From positions 1-37,155 of the forward strand of contig JBAWVO010000027.1 of assembly GCA_037147235.1 (NCBI GenBank): a stretch of 37,155 nt of DNA, read 5' to 3'. The DNA comes from JANXQG01 sp037147235 (GTDB lineage: Bacteria; Planctomycetota; Planctomycetia; Pirellulales; Thermoguttaceae). The first letter of the stretch is position 1. Every line of letters starts with the position of its first letter. Of this stretch, positions 31,314 to 37,155 are shown one piece after another. The translations under genes and the position numbers were made by a program. The notes below the pieces were generated by a model. That model worked only from the letters and a program-made list of their open reading frames with translations. It had not been told where the DNA came from and did no database searches.

Positions 31314-32054
31314 ATGGAACCAGACCTTTTTAACAGTGCGATCTCGGATCGCTACATTGCGTCACGAACGTCTGCGGAGCCCGACCGATGCCGTCTCGCC
31401 GCAGACATCGCGAGCAGAATTGGGTCTCCGCGATTGGGCACGAGCGGAGCGGCAAACGCATACGTGATTTTTATCGGCTCCGAATTCGGCACTAACGACT
31501 CCATAGATCGACCGCACTATTCATTGCGCACAATGGGCGAAGAGGGCTGGTCCGACCTCTGGCGGCTTCGCATCGGCGAGCCCAATCCGCACTTCGATGC
31601 GCGATGGAGTTCACTTCGGGAAACGACATGCTTGTGGAAGCGGCTGCATGACTGGCTTCCGGATGCTTTTGATAGTGAGCAAGTGGCGCACGCCAGCTTC
31701 GCATGGGCGAACTTGGCCATTACGGCTGGCGGCAGCAGTCTTGGGACGCGCGGTCAGTACCGTGAAGGAATGCGGAATCACGTGGTTCCATTGATACTGG
31801 CCGCACGTGCCCGAATTGTTGTCGCCACGAACGAGGCGACAGCGCAGCAGACGCGCAGCTGGCTTAGCGATCTCAATGCGCAGCCCCTCCAGGTGGGTTC
31901 ACTCTCTGCTTACCGTGTCACGGGACTTCATGGGGAACTCCTCGTTGCGAAACTGGGGCATCCGAGTCGCGGAACATCCAGGCACGAATTCGTTGGGAAC
32001 CTGCGGTCACTTTTATCCATCGCGGAACAAGATCGTTCCGCTGCTGAGGAGTAG
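31314..32054 (+). CDS. Hypothetical protein with UDG-superfamily-like motifs
   Basis: A 246-residue protein with a strong Shine-Dalgarno AAGGAG seven bases before its ATG. No family is certain. Features recall the UDG fold: an early strand and loop NAYVIFIGSEFGTND (about residues 48-62) in the place of motif I, a central ANLAITAGGSS, a later strand RIVVATNEATAQQTRSWL where the family often has VIVxLGxxA, and AKLGHPSRG (His216) in the place of the HPS motif. The likeness is by eye only. It lies downstream of the UDG-like and SGNH genes on the same strand. If it is a UDG relative, the island holds two or three of them. Confidence 0.5.
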   Translation: MEPDLFNSAISDRYIASRTSAEPDRCRLAADIASRIGSPRLGTSGAANAYVIFIGSEFGTNDSIDRPHYSLRTMGEEGWSDLWRLRIGEPNPHFDARWSSLRETTCLWKRLHDWLPDAFDSEQVAHASFAWANLAITAGGSSLGTRGQYREGMRNHVVPLILAARARIVVATNEATAQQTRSWLSDLNAQPLQVGSLSAYRVTGLHGELLVAKLGHPSRGTSRHEFVGNLRSLLSIAEQDRSAAEE

Positions 32055-32201
32055 CGCCATGCCGTCAAAGCCAAGGACCAAGGGGTCGGCCCACAACGGC
32101 GTGTGCCAGGACACGGAAGCACCGTCCACGTGAACAATTCCACTACCATGCACACCCCACTTCGCCACCGGCGTAAAGCAACAGAGGATTGAGATCAGGA
32201 T

Positions 32202-33548
32202 ATGGCCCAAGAACTGATGTTTCACGCAAACTTTCGCGGTGGCAGTCTCTATCTCGGCTGCAAACGTGGCATTCTACGCATCGACTCGGTGCCGATGGTA
32301 CGGGCCAGCAAGTTCGATTTGAAATCCCGCCAGGGATCGGTGTGGCAGGAGTGCTTTCCACGTCTGAGGCTTGACCGGCTGTTCCGCGTGATTGACGAGT
32401 TGGGCTTGTTGGATAACTGGGATTCTTGGACGCGCTCCACAGGATGCGTTCAGCGTCATTGGGCTTCGCCGGACACATGGGCAACGGCGGAGGCGTGCCT
32501 GGAGTTTCTGAGGTCGGCAAACCTGCCGCTTTGCCGGAGAATTGCGGCCCTTGGGGAGATGCACTTTGCGGTGCTTTTCTACGCGACTCGACTGCCGCTC
32601 TTGGGCCGACTCCTGGAAACAAACCGTGGTTTGGCGTTCGCATTGGTCGCGGCCGCCGTTCGCCTGTGTAGTGAGCCGCAGCAGGGACTTGACCTCTTGC
32701 GGAACCTTCTCAGGAAACGAGAGGCCGACATTGCCGAGGAGGTTGGCTTTCCACCAGGCTCTTGGAGGCTCCTCAAGCGAGTCTCGCCCGGAGCACTCAC
32801 ATGCAGTCGCCTGGAAAGGTTTCGGCAATGCGTATGGCAACCCGCTAAGGCACGGATCATGCGGCATTTGCCTCGTTTCGGCCCGAGTGTCATCGAGATT
32901 CTCGCCCATCGGCCGGCGGCAAATGGCGGGCTTGTTCGTATTGAGAATCGTTTTCTTTGCGAGGTGGCCGAGCAGGAATCTGCTACCGCGAGAACCGCAA
33001 CAATTGCATCGCGTCTGTTCGCGCTCATCTCTGCCCGGAACCGGTATTTCCTGGGCACGCCGCTCTGTATTGCATCGATGGAGCAGTGGAAACAGCTTTG
33101 CGATCGTTACTCCCCGTGGTTTGATATGGAAATCCTCAAAATGCTGCGGACCATGATGTTCCCGCCCGCTCCGATTCAAGGGGATACGTGCATTTATCCA
33201 ATCACGAGCGGTGAAGAATTGATCCACGAGAGCGGCGTTCAGCGAAATTGCGTGATGACCAGGTTCGAGGGCATAGTGGCCGGCGAGAAATACTTCTATC
33301 GGGTAGACGCGAAGGTCGGCTTTGAGCGCTGCACGGTGGAATTGTTGCGCGAAGAGGAGGAAGACCGGACCATTTGGCGGCTCGGCGAGGTGAGGAACTC
33401 TGCCAACCGCGTAGCAAAACGATCGACTCTGGACTCGCTCGCCATTTGGCTGGCCGACCAACAACACCTGCCGGATAGCCGGGTGTTGCCAAAGTATCAT
33501 CCGCTCGCTTACGATAACAATCGCTGTGAGGCACAGTACCTATTTTGA
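32202..33548 (+). CDS. PcfJ-like protein
   Basis: A 448-residue protein. The C-terminal part (about residues 325-400) has the PcfJ-like pattern: APIQGDTCIYPITSGEELIH, ESGVQRNCVMTRFEGIV with the central Q-x-N-C-V, YFYRVDAKVGFERCTVELLR and WRLGEVRNSANR. PcfJ was first named on an enterococcal conjugative plasmid, and homologues are widespread on chromosomes and mobile elements; their biochemical role is not known. The N-terminal two thirds are mostly helical, with many Arg and Leu, and carry no motif I know. The stop overlaps a TTG in the next frame. An association with the following TPR gene is likely. Confidence 0.7.
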   Translation: MAQELMFHANFRGGSLYLGCKRGILRIDSVPMVRASKFDLKSRQGSVWQECFPRLRLDRLFRVIDELGLLDNWDSWTRSTGCVQRHWASPDTWATAEACLEFLRSANLPLCRRIAALGEMHFAVLFYATRLPLLGRLLETNRGLAFALVAAAVRLCSEPQQGLDLLRNLLRKREADIAEEVGFPPGSWRLLKRVSPGALTCSRLERFRQCVWQPAKARIMRHLPRFGPSVIEILAHRPAANGGLVRIENRFLCEVAEQESATARTATIASRLFALISARNRYFLGTPLCIASMEQWKQLCDRYSPWFDMEILKMLRTMMFPPAPIQGDTCIYPITSGEELIHESGVQRNCVMTRFEGIVAGEKYFYRVDAKVGFERCTVELLREEEEDRTIWRLGEVRNSANRVAKRSTLDSLAIWLADQQHLPDSRVLPKYHPLAYDNNRCEAQYLF

Positions 33549-33601
33549 ACGAGGACGATTCCAAGGGCATTCGATTTCATACCAAACAGCGAGGCCAAGT
33601 T

Positions 33602-34318
33602 GTGAGTAACGAAGAATGTTTCAGTTTTGCGATTCCCAGCCAACCGCAGGGAAAGAGAATCTCTGCGCAGGAAGCAGAACGCCTGCTCCTGGAACGGTTG
33701 AAAAGCCGTGAAAGCGACTTCCTGAACGCACTCTGGGATCTCGCGTACTTGTATGGCACGGCAGGCCGGCAAAGACAGGCACAGGCATACTTGGAGCGGT
33801 ACATCGCCAACACGGACGATCCCGAGAAGCGGGCAGGATGCTACTTGAGGCTGGGACAATTGATGGAGCAGATACGCGATTATGAGTCTGCGACTTCCTT
33901 CTACTCACGGGCATTCGTCCTTGAGCCCGAGAGTACGCGCACCTGGTACCTGATCCACAACAACCTGGGATTCTGCTTCAATCATTTCGGAAGGTACTCG
34001 GAGGCGGAAGGGTACTGCCGGAGTGCCATCAAGATCGATCCCTCGCGACACAATGCGTACAAGAACCTGGGCGTGTCCCTGGCCGGGCAGGGAGATTTTG
34101 CAAATGCGGCCGAAAATCTCATCAGGGCGACCAAGGCCAACGCCAGTGACGGGCGAGCACTGAAGCTCTTGGAGCAGCTTCTTGTTGAACACCCCGAGGT
34201 CAGAGCAGAAATGCCCGATATTGAGGAGCGAATCCAGGCGTGCCGAGCGGCCGTGACGGCGGTCGTCGAGATTCGACAGCAAATCCAGAGGGCGAACAGT
34301 CCAGAGGATCGGAAGTAA
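33602..34318 (+). CDS. TPR-repeat protein next to the PcfJ-like gene
   Basis: Tetratricopeptide repeats run from about the second quarter to near the end: SDFLNALWDLAYLYGTAGRQ, RAGCYLRLGQLMEQIRDYES, WYLIHNNLGFCFNHFGRYSE, AEGYCRSAIKIDPSRHNAY and KNLGVSLAGQGDFANAAENL. TPRs are scaffolds for protein contacts. The chosen start is a GTG at 33602 with GAGG seven bases before. A TTG at 33545 overlapping the PcfJ-like stop (TTGA) would add 19 residues and is the alternative. There is no signal peptide. The partner is probably the PcfJ-like protein by position only. Confidence 0.8.
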   Translation: MSNEECFSFAIPSQPQGKRISAQEAERLLLERLKSRESDFLNALWDLAYLYGTAGRQRQAQAYLERYIANTDDPEKRAGCYLRLGQLMEQIRDYESATSFYSRAFVLEPESTRTWYLIHNNLGFCFNHFGRYSEAEGYCRSAIKIDPSRHNAYKNLGVSLAGQGDFANAAENLIRATKANASDGRALKLLEQLLVEHPEVRAEMPDIEERIQACRAAVTAVVEIRQQIQRANSPEDRK

Positions 34319-34470
34319 CCTGTTGGCCTATCGCGAGCAGGATACAATGGCGATGACGCATATGGCACGCGGATCAAGGGTCTTCGTGCCATACGGCAGC
34401 CCGATTTCTATGGTAGTAGGACAGATCATGCTGTTTGCTCCTCTTGCAATTAACCTGATTGTTGTGGGAA

Positions 34471-34830
34471 TCAACGCACGGCAAAATCTACATCTGAAAA
34501 ATCGATGTTTGGAAAAATCACATGTGCCTGATCCAACGTGAGATACTTGCGAGCAAAGTCTTTCGCGAGTTGGACGCCTTTGGTGCCCTTTAGATGCCGA
34601 ATCGTCCTAAGGAAGATCCACACCTTCTGCCCGAGTTCCGTAGACTTTTCGACGGGCTTCGGGCTCCCCATGGGCTGTGCTTTCATGCAACCCTGACATA
34701 GTTTGATCTCGTTGGCAATCTGCTGCCCGTGGACGCCTTCCTTGTGCAGGACCGTGCGATAGACGATCCGCTTGAGCATCTTTTGGCCGCGATCCGTGGT
34801 TTGGTTGCACTCGTCGCAACGATAACTCAT
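34471..34830 (-). CDS. Zinc-ribbon protein of unknown function
   Basis: A 119-residue protein. Cys5/Cys8 (CDEC) and Cys45/Cys48 (CQGC) form a likely four-Cys zinc site in the N-terminal half. The intervening part is basic (RGQKMLKRIVYRTVLHK), and the C-terminal half is helical and ends DFSDVDFAVR. It resembles small nucleic-acid-associated zinc ribbons, but no family is recognised. It is the only clear minus-strand gene of the island and points towards the TPR gene. Confidence 0.65.
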   Translation of the reverse strand: MSYRCDECNQTTDRGQKMLKRIVYRTVLHKEGVHGQQIANEIKLCQGCMKAQPMGSPKPVEKSTELGQKVWIFLRTIRHLKGTKGVQLAKDFARKYLTLDQAHVIFPNIDFSDVDFAVR

Positions 34831-35205
34831 CTTCGATTCTCCTCATTCAAGGGGCAGTTGGGTTAGTTTTCCAAAATCCGAACGACTTATTGTACGGCAC
34901 TGCTGGACAGCAGTGGGACCGAGGTCTTCAAGGGATCTAAGATTTCCGGCATCCGCTTTTGTTGTCCAGGGTTTCTATGACGATCGGTCCACCGAAATTG
35001 CTCCGAGCCCAAGCGGTCAGGGCACTGACCGTCTGCCCCTCGAATCGCTTGACGATGGGGGCAGAATTCCCCCTGACCTGCCTCGCAACCTCGCAGTTCA
35101 ACGCGGTCCGCACAGCCCAACGCGTCTTCAATTGGGCGGTAAAGGAGAAGCTGCTTTCTCAGAACCCCATCGCGAAATCCGGGGACGGCGAAATCCGGGG
35201 ACGCT
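34831..35205. other. Gap holding mobile-element scars and a palindrome
   Basis: A perfect palindrome CACTGCTG-GA-CAGCAGTG lies at 34898-34915. An integrase-like fragment lies at 35079-35174 and is listed separately. AAATCCGGGGACG occurs twice within 30 bases at about 35176-35203, a phrase often found next to Y1/REP-associated transposases. No intact gene is seen. Confidence 0.6.
35079..35174 (+). pseudogene. Fragment of a tyrosine recombinase (integrase) core-binding domain
   Basis: The frame reads LATSQFNAVRTAQRVFNWAV and KEKLLSQNPIA. This is very like the end of the SAM-like DNA-binding domain of phage-type integrases (TQRNAVRAVQRAFNWAVKxG, then NPI). Neither the catalytic domain nor the N-terminus is present. 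It marks an old integration at the right edge of the island. Confidence 0.5.
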
Positions 35206-35490
35206 TTATGGGTTTTTCTTTTTTTTGGGCCTGCCGCCCTTCTGCGGTTTCAAGACGCGGTCAACAAGACCCTCCAGGCGGTCCAGGAAGGTTTCGTCAC
35301 CAAGAGGACGGCCGGTCCGGCCATGCCTACGTAACTCTTCAACCTCGCCTTCTGGGCGCGCGCTGTCGAGTAAACCCTGCCAATCACCGATCATCGCCAG
35401 CAACGGGGCGACCTTGACCAGCCAATCATCCAGACCAGATAAGGGGTCACGACTCGTTGTTGTCAACATCAAAGACTCGACCCCTTTGTA
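35206..35490 (-). pseudogene. C-terminal remnant of a REP-associated Y1 transposase, with REP-type motif
   Basis: The minus strand reads LDDWLVKVAPLLAMIGDWQG, LRRHGRTGRPLGDETFLDRL and VLKPQKGGRPKKKK, which is the C-terminal tail of IS200/RAYT-like transposases (GRPLG-x-x-x-F-x-x-x-L-E and a final poly-basic end). The catalytic HUH part is missing. At about 35458-35490 the sequence AAAGGGGTCGAGTCTTTGAT (minus strand) followed by GTTGACA is a motif I associate with such elements. The fragment is therefore a decayed copy. Confidence 0.6.
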
Positions 35491-35592
35491 TCTTCGCAAA
35501 CTGTAATCGTCTTGGCATGACGGCAGTTTACTCCGCTTCCCCTCGCCCTGACACACAAAAGACTCCCTTACGGCTTATCCCTCGGACAAGAA

Positions 35593-36645
35593 TCAGCCCC
35601 GCCCCGGTTGGATGGAATCCTGCCTCCGCACCAGCCCGGGGTAAATCTCCAGGCTGAGGTTTTCGAACAGCCCGGCCTTGTAGCGCTCGATGGCAATCGC
35701 ACCCATTATGGCGTTGTCGGTACAGAGGTTTAAGGGAGCAATGTGAAGCCGCACGTCGCGCGCAGACGATTCTTCCTGTAATCGCATCCGGAAACGGGCG
35801 TTGGCCGCCACGCCGCCACCTACGCAGAGCTTTTGCAAACCCGTGCGACGCAGGGCAGCGAACGTCTTGTCCAGCAAGACATCGACCACGGCTTCCTGAA
35901 AACTGGCCGCCAGGTCCGCGATCTGCTGCGGGCCAAGTTCAATCTGCGAAAAGTCCGGCCGCCCCGGCCCGGCAATGCGGTAGCGAACAGCCGTCTTCAG
36001 TCCGCTAAAGCTGAAATCCAGTCGATCATCTTCACCCAGGAACGAGCGGGGTAGAGCATAAGCATGCCGATTACCACCTTCGGCCGCTTTCTGGATCGAG
36101 GGACCGCCGGGATACGACAGGCCCAACATGGCCGCCACTTTGTCAAACGCCTCGCCGGCCGCGTCATCGATCGTCGCGCCCAGTAGCGTGAAGTCCAGCG
36201 GTCCCTGGCAGCGATAGAGACTCGTATGCCCGCCGCTGATGATCAGGCCGACGCAGGGGAACACATCGTCGCTGCCCGCGGCGATGCGGCAGGCGTAGAT
36301 ATGGGCCTGCAAATGATTCACGGCCAGCAGCGGCTTGTTGATGGCCAAGCTCAGTGCCTTGGCCGCCGCAAGCCCAACCAACAATGAGCCTGCCAGCCCC
36401 GGCGTGTTGGCCACGGCCACGGCATCAATGTCGGCTAGCGTCAGATTGGCCTGTTGGAGCGTCTCGTGGATTACCGGCAAGATACGTTCGAGGTGTGCCC
36501 GCGAGGCGATTTCCGGCACGACGCCGCCGAATCGTCGGTGCAGATCATCTTGCGAGGCCACCACCGATGCCTTGACTTCAAGCTGATCCGTAACGATCGC
36601 CGCTGCCGTCTCGTCGCAAGTTGTTTCGATCGTGAGGAGATTCAT
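35593..36645 (-). CDS. tsaD: tRNA N6-adenosine threonylcarbamoyltransferase
   Basis: From MNLLTIETTCDETAAAIV the protein has 350 residues, typical of TsaD/Kae1. It transfers the threonylcarbamoyl group to A37 of ANN-decoding tRNAs, with TsaB/TsaE. Metal ligands lie in VNHLQAHIYA (H-x-x-x-H). SGGHTSLYR and the later NARFRMRLQEE / LCTDNAIMGAIA (with the conserved D) complete the ASKHA fold. The frame is open 44 codons further up, but that part is repeat and spacer. It is the first conserved chromosomal gene to the right of the island. Confidence 0.96.
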   Translation of the reverse strand: MNLLTIETTCDETAAAIVTDQLEVKASVVASQDDLHRRFGGVVPEIASRAHLERILPVIHETLQQANLTLADIDAVAVANTPGLAGSLLVGLAAAKALSLAINKPLLAVNHLQAHIYACRIAAGSDDVFPCVGLIISGGHTSLYRCQGPLDFTLLGATIDDAAGEAFDKVAAMLGLSYPGGPSIQKAAEGGNRHAYALPRSFLGEDDRLDFSFSGLKTAVRYRIAGPGRPDFSQIELGPQQIADLAASFQEAVVDVLLDKTFAALRRTGLQKLCVGGGVAANARFRMRLQEESSARDVRLHIAPLNLCTDNAIMGAIAIERYKAGLFENLSLEIYPGLVRRQDSIQPGRG

Positions 36646-37089
36646 GGGAGTGCGACCGTCATTGTCTCCAAATAATACCCTCAGATCAACCCCCCCCCCC
36701 TCTGTGATCCAATCCTTCGTGCCGTCCTGGGGACATAACCCCGTTGGGGTAGGGCCTCGCGGTTCCCTATCCCTCAAGGTTCAAGGTTCCTCCATCCGTG
36801 GTATCCATGTTATCCGTGGTTTATTTATTTCTTTTCTATTTTTCTGTCCCTCATTTTTCTGTCGAATCATTCCCCAACGCCAACGGCATAGGGGGGCGTT
36901 TCTTGACTGCCCCAATTACCGATTCTTGGAAACAGTCCAAAGAACCGGCGCGAGTTTGCCGATTATTCCGACTGCATCATCCAGGAAGACTTTAACGGCA
37001 AGTAAGGCAGCGAAGAGACTTAGTAAGTCTCCTGCATTGCCTAAGCTTGCCAAATTACCCCAAACCTGCGCACCACAGGTTCACCGGTC
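36646..37089. other. Intergenic region right of tsaD
   Basis: No gene is visible. The region contains a run of ten C near 36690, a short hairpin of the ACCCCGTTGGGGT type near 36740, the phrase ATCCATGTTATCCGTGGTTT typical of scattered intergenic repeats, and a palindrome GAGACTTAGTAAGTCTC at 37015-37031. It presumably carries the promoters of tsaD and of the gene that begins at 37090. Confidence 0.55.
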
Positions 37090-37155
37090 ATGCTCAGCAA
37101 CCCTAAATTCGCTTGTTTTTCCAGGTTGGCCGTTGCGGTTGTCTGGCTCGTCTTG
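37090..37155 (+). CDS. Start of a gene with a signal-peptide-like N-terminus, partial
   Basis: An ATG at 37090 opens 22 codons that reach the window edge without a stop: MLSNPKFACFSRLAVAVVWL and onward. A basic residue followed by a hydrophobic run looks like a signal peptide or first membrane helix. There is no strong Shine-Dalgarno. Too little is present to say more. Confidence 0.35.
   Translation, partial: MLSNPKFACFSRLAVAVVWLVL

Noticed and set aside
32274..33500. 408-codon minus-strand frame opposite the PcfJ-like gene
   Set aside because: The plus strand has the recognisable PcfJ-like motifs. The minus frame is an antisense shadow without domains.
34323..34541. 72-codon plus-strand frame after the TPR gene
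   Set aside because: It has a TTG start, overlaps the zinc-ribbon gene on the other strand and shows no family likeness apart from one hydrophobic stretch.

Overview
The window reads as a chromosomal segment of a planctomycete, probably of the Pirellulales, and possibly a metagenome-assembled genome. The main grounds are a secreted cysteine-rich protein with the planctomycete 'YTV' tandem repeat at the left edge, a small secreted Tyr-rich protein of the type labelled 'calmodulin-binding' in planctomycetes, a 14-subunit complex I operon, and many short dispersed repeats of kinds common in these genomes. The taxonomic call is inference from protein character, since no rRNA is present. I saw no tRNA, rRNA or CRISPR array.

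Layout. 1-3.4 kb holds the YTV protein (cut by the edge), a coupled STAS/CsrA pair, about 700 bp of decayed repeat-bearing DNA and a secreted protein of unknown function. 3.5-6.7 kb, minus strand, holds an Mrp/NBP35-type Fe-S carrier ATPase, a receiver-like protein and a divergent NtrC-type regulator. 6.8-23.1 kb, minus strand, is one long operon nuoA-B-C-D-E-F-G-(Rpn-type nuclease)-H-I-J-K-L-M-N coding for all 14 core subunits of NADH:quinone oxidoreductase, with a stray PD-(D/E)XK nuclease gene lodged between nuoG and nuoH. 23.1-27.6 kb holds the small secreted protein, glnS, an orphan Phd/YefM antitoxin and gltX. 27.6-35.6 kb is an accessory island, mostly on the plus strand: repeat-rich DNA, a candidate structured RNA ending in a strong terminator, a gene fragment, a uracil-DNA-glycosylase-like gene coupled to an SGNH hydrolase, frameshifted small genes, a second gene with UDG-like motifs, a PcfJ-like gene followed by a TPR gene, a zinc-ribbon gene, and scars of an integrase and of a REP-associated (Y1) transposase. 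35.6 kb to the end holds tsaD and the start of a further gene.

Two genome-scale patterns stand out. First, dispersed repeats that normally sit between genes are read in frame inside nuoL, nuoJ, nuoA and gltX and at the C-terminal tails of nuoM and nuoN, adding low-complexity segments to core enzymes. Second, at three junctions of the nuo operon (A/B, J/K, L/M) a 15-35 bp copy of the start of the downstream gene lies over the end of the upstream gene, separated from the true start by 25-56 bp. This looks like the fossil of tightly packed or overlapping genes pried apart by short insertions.

The most likely place for an undescribed system is 28.9-34.8 kb: the pseudoknot-like RNA upstream of a cluster with two, perhaps three, genes bearing UDG-like motifs and a linked SGNH hydrolase. 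Its function cannot be settled from sequence alone.
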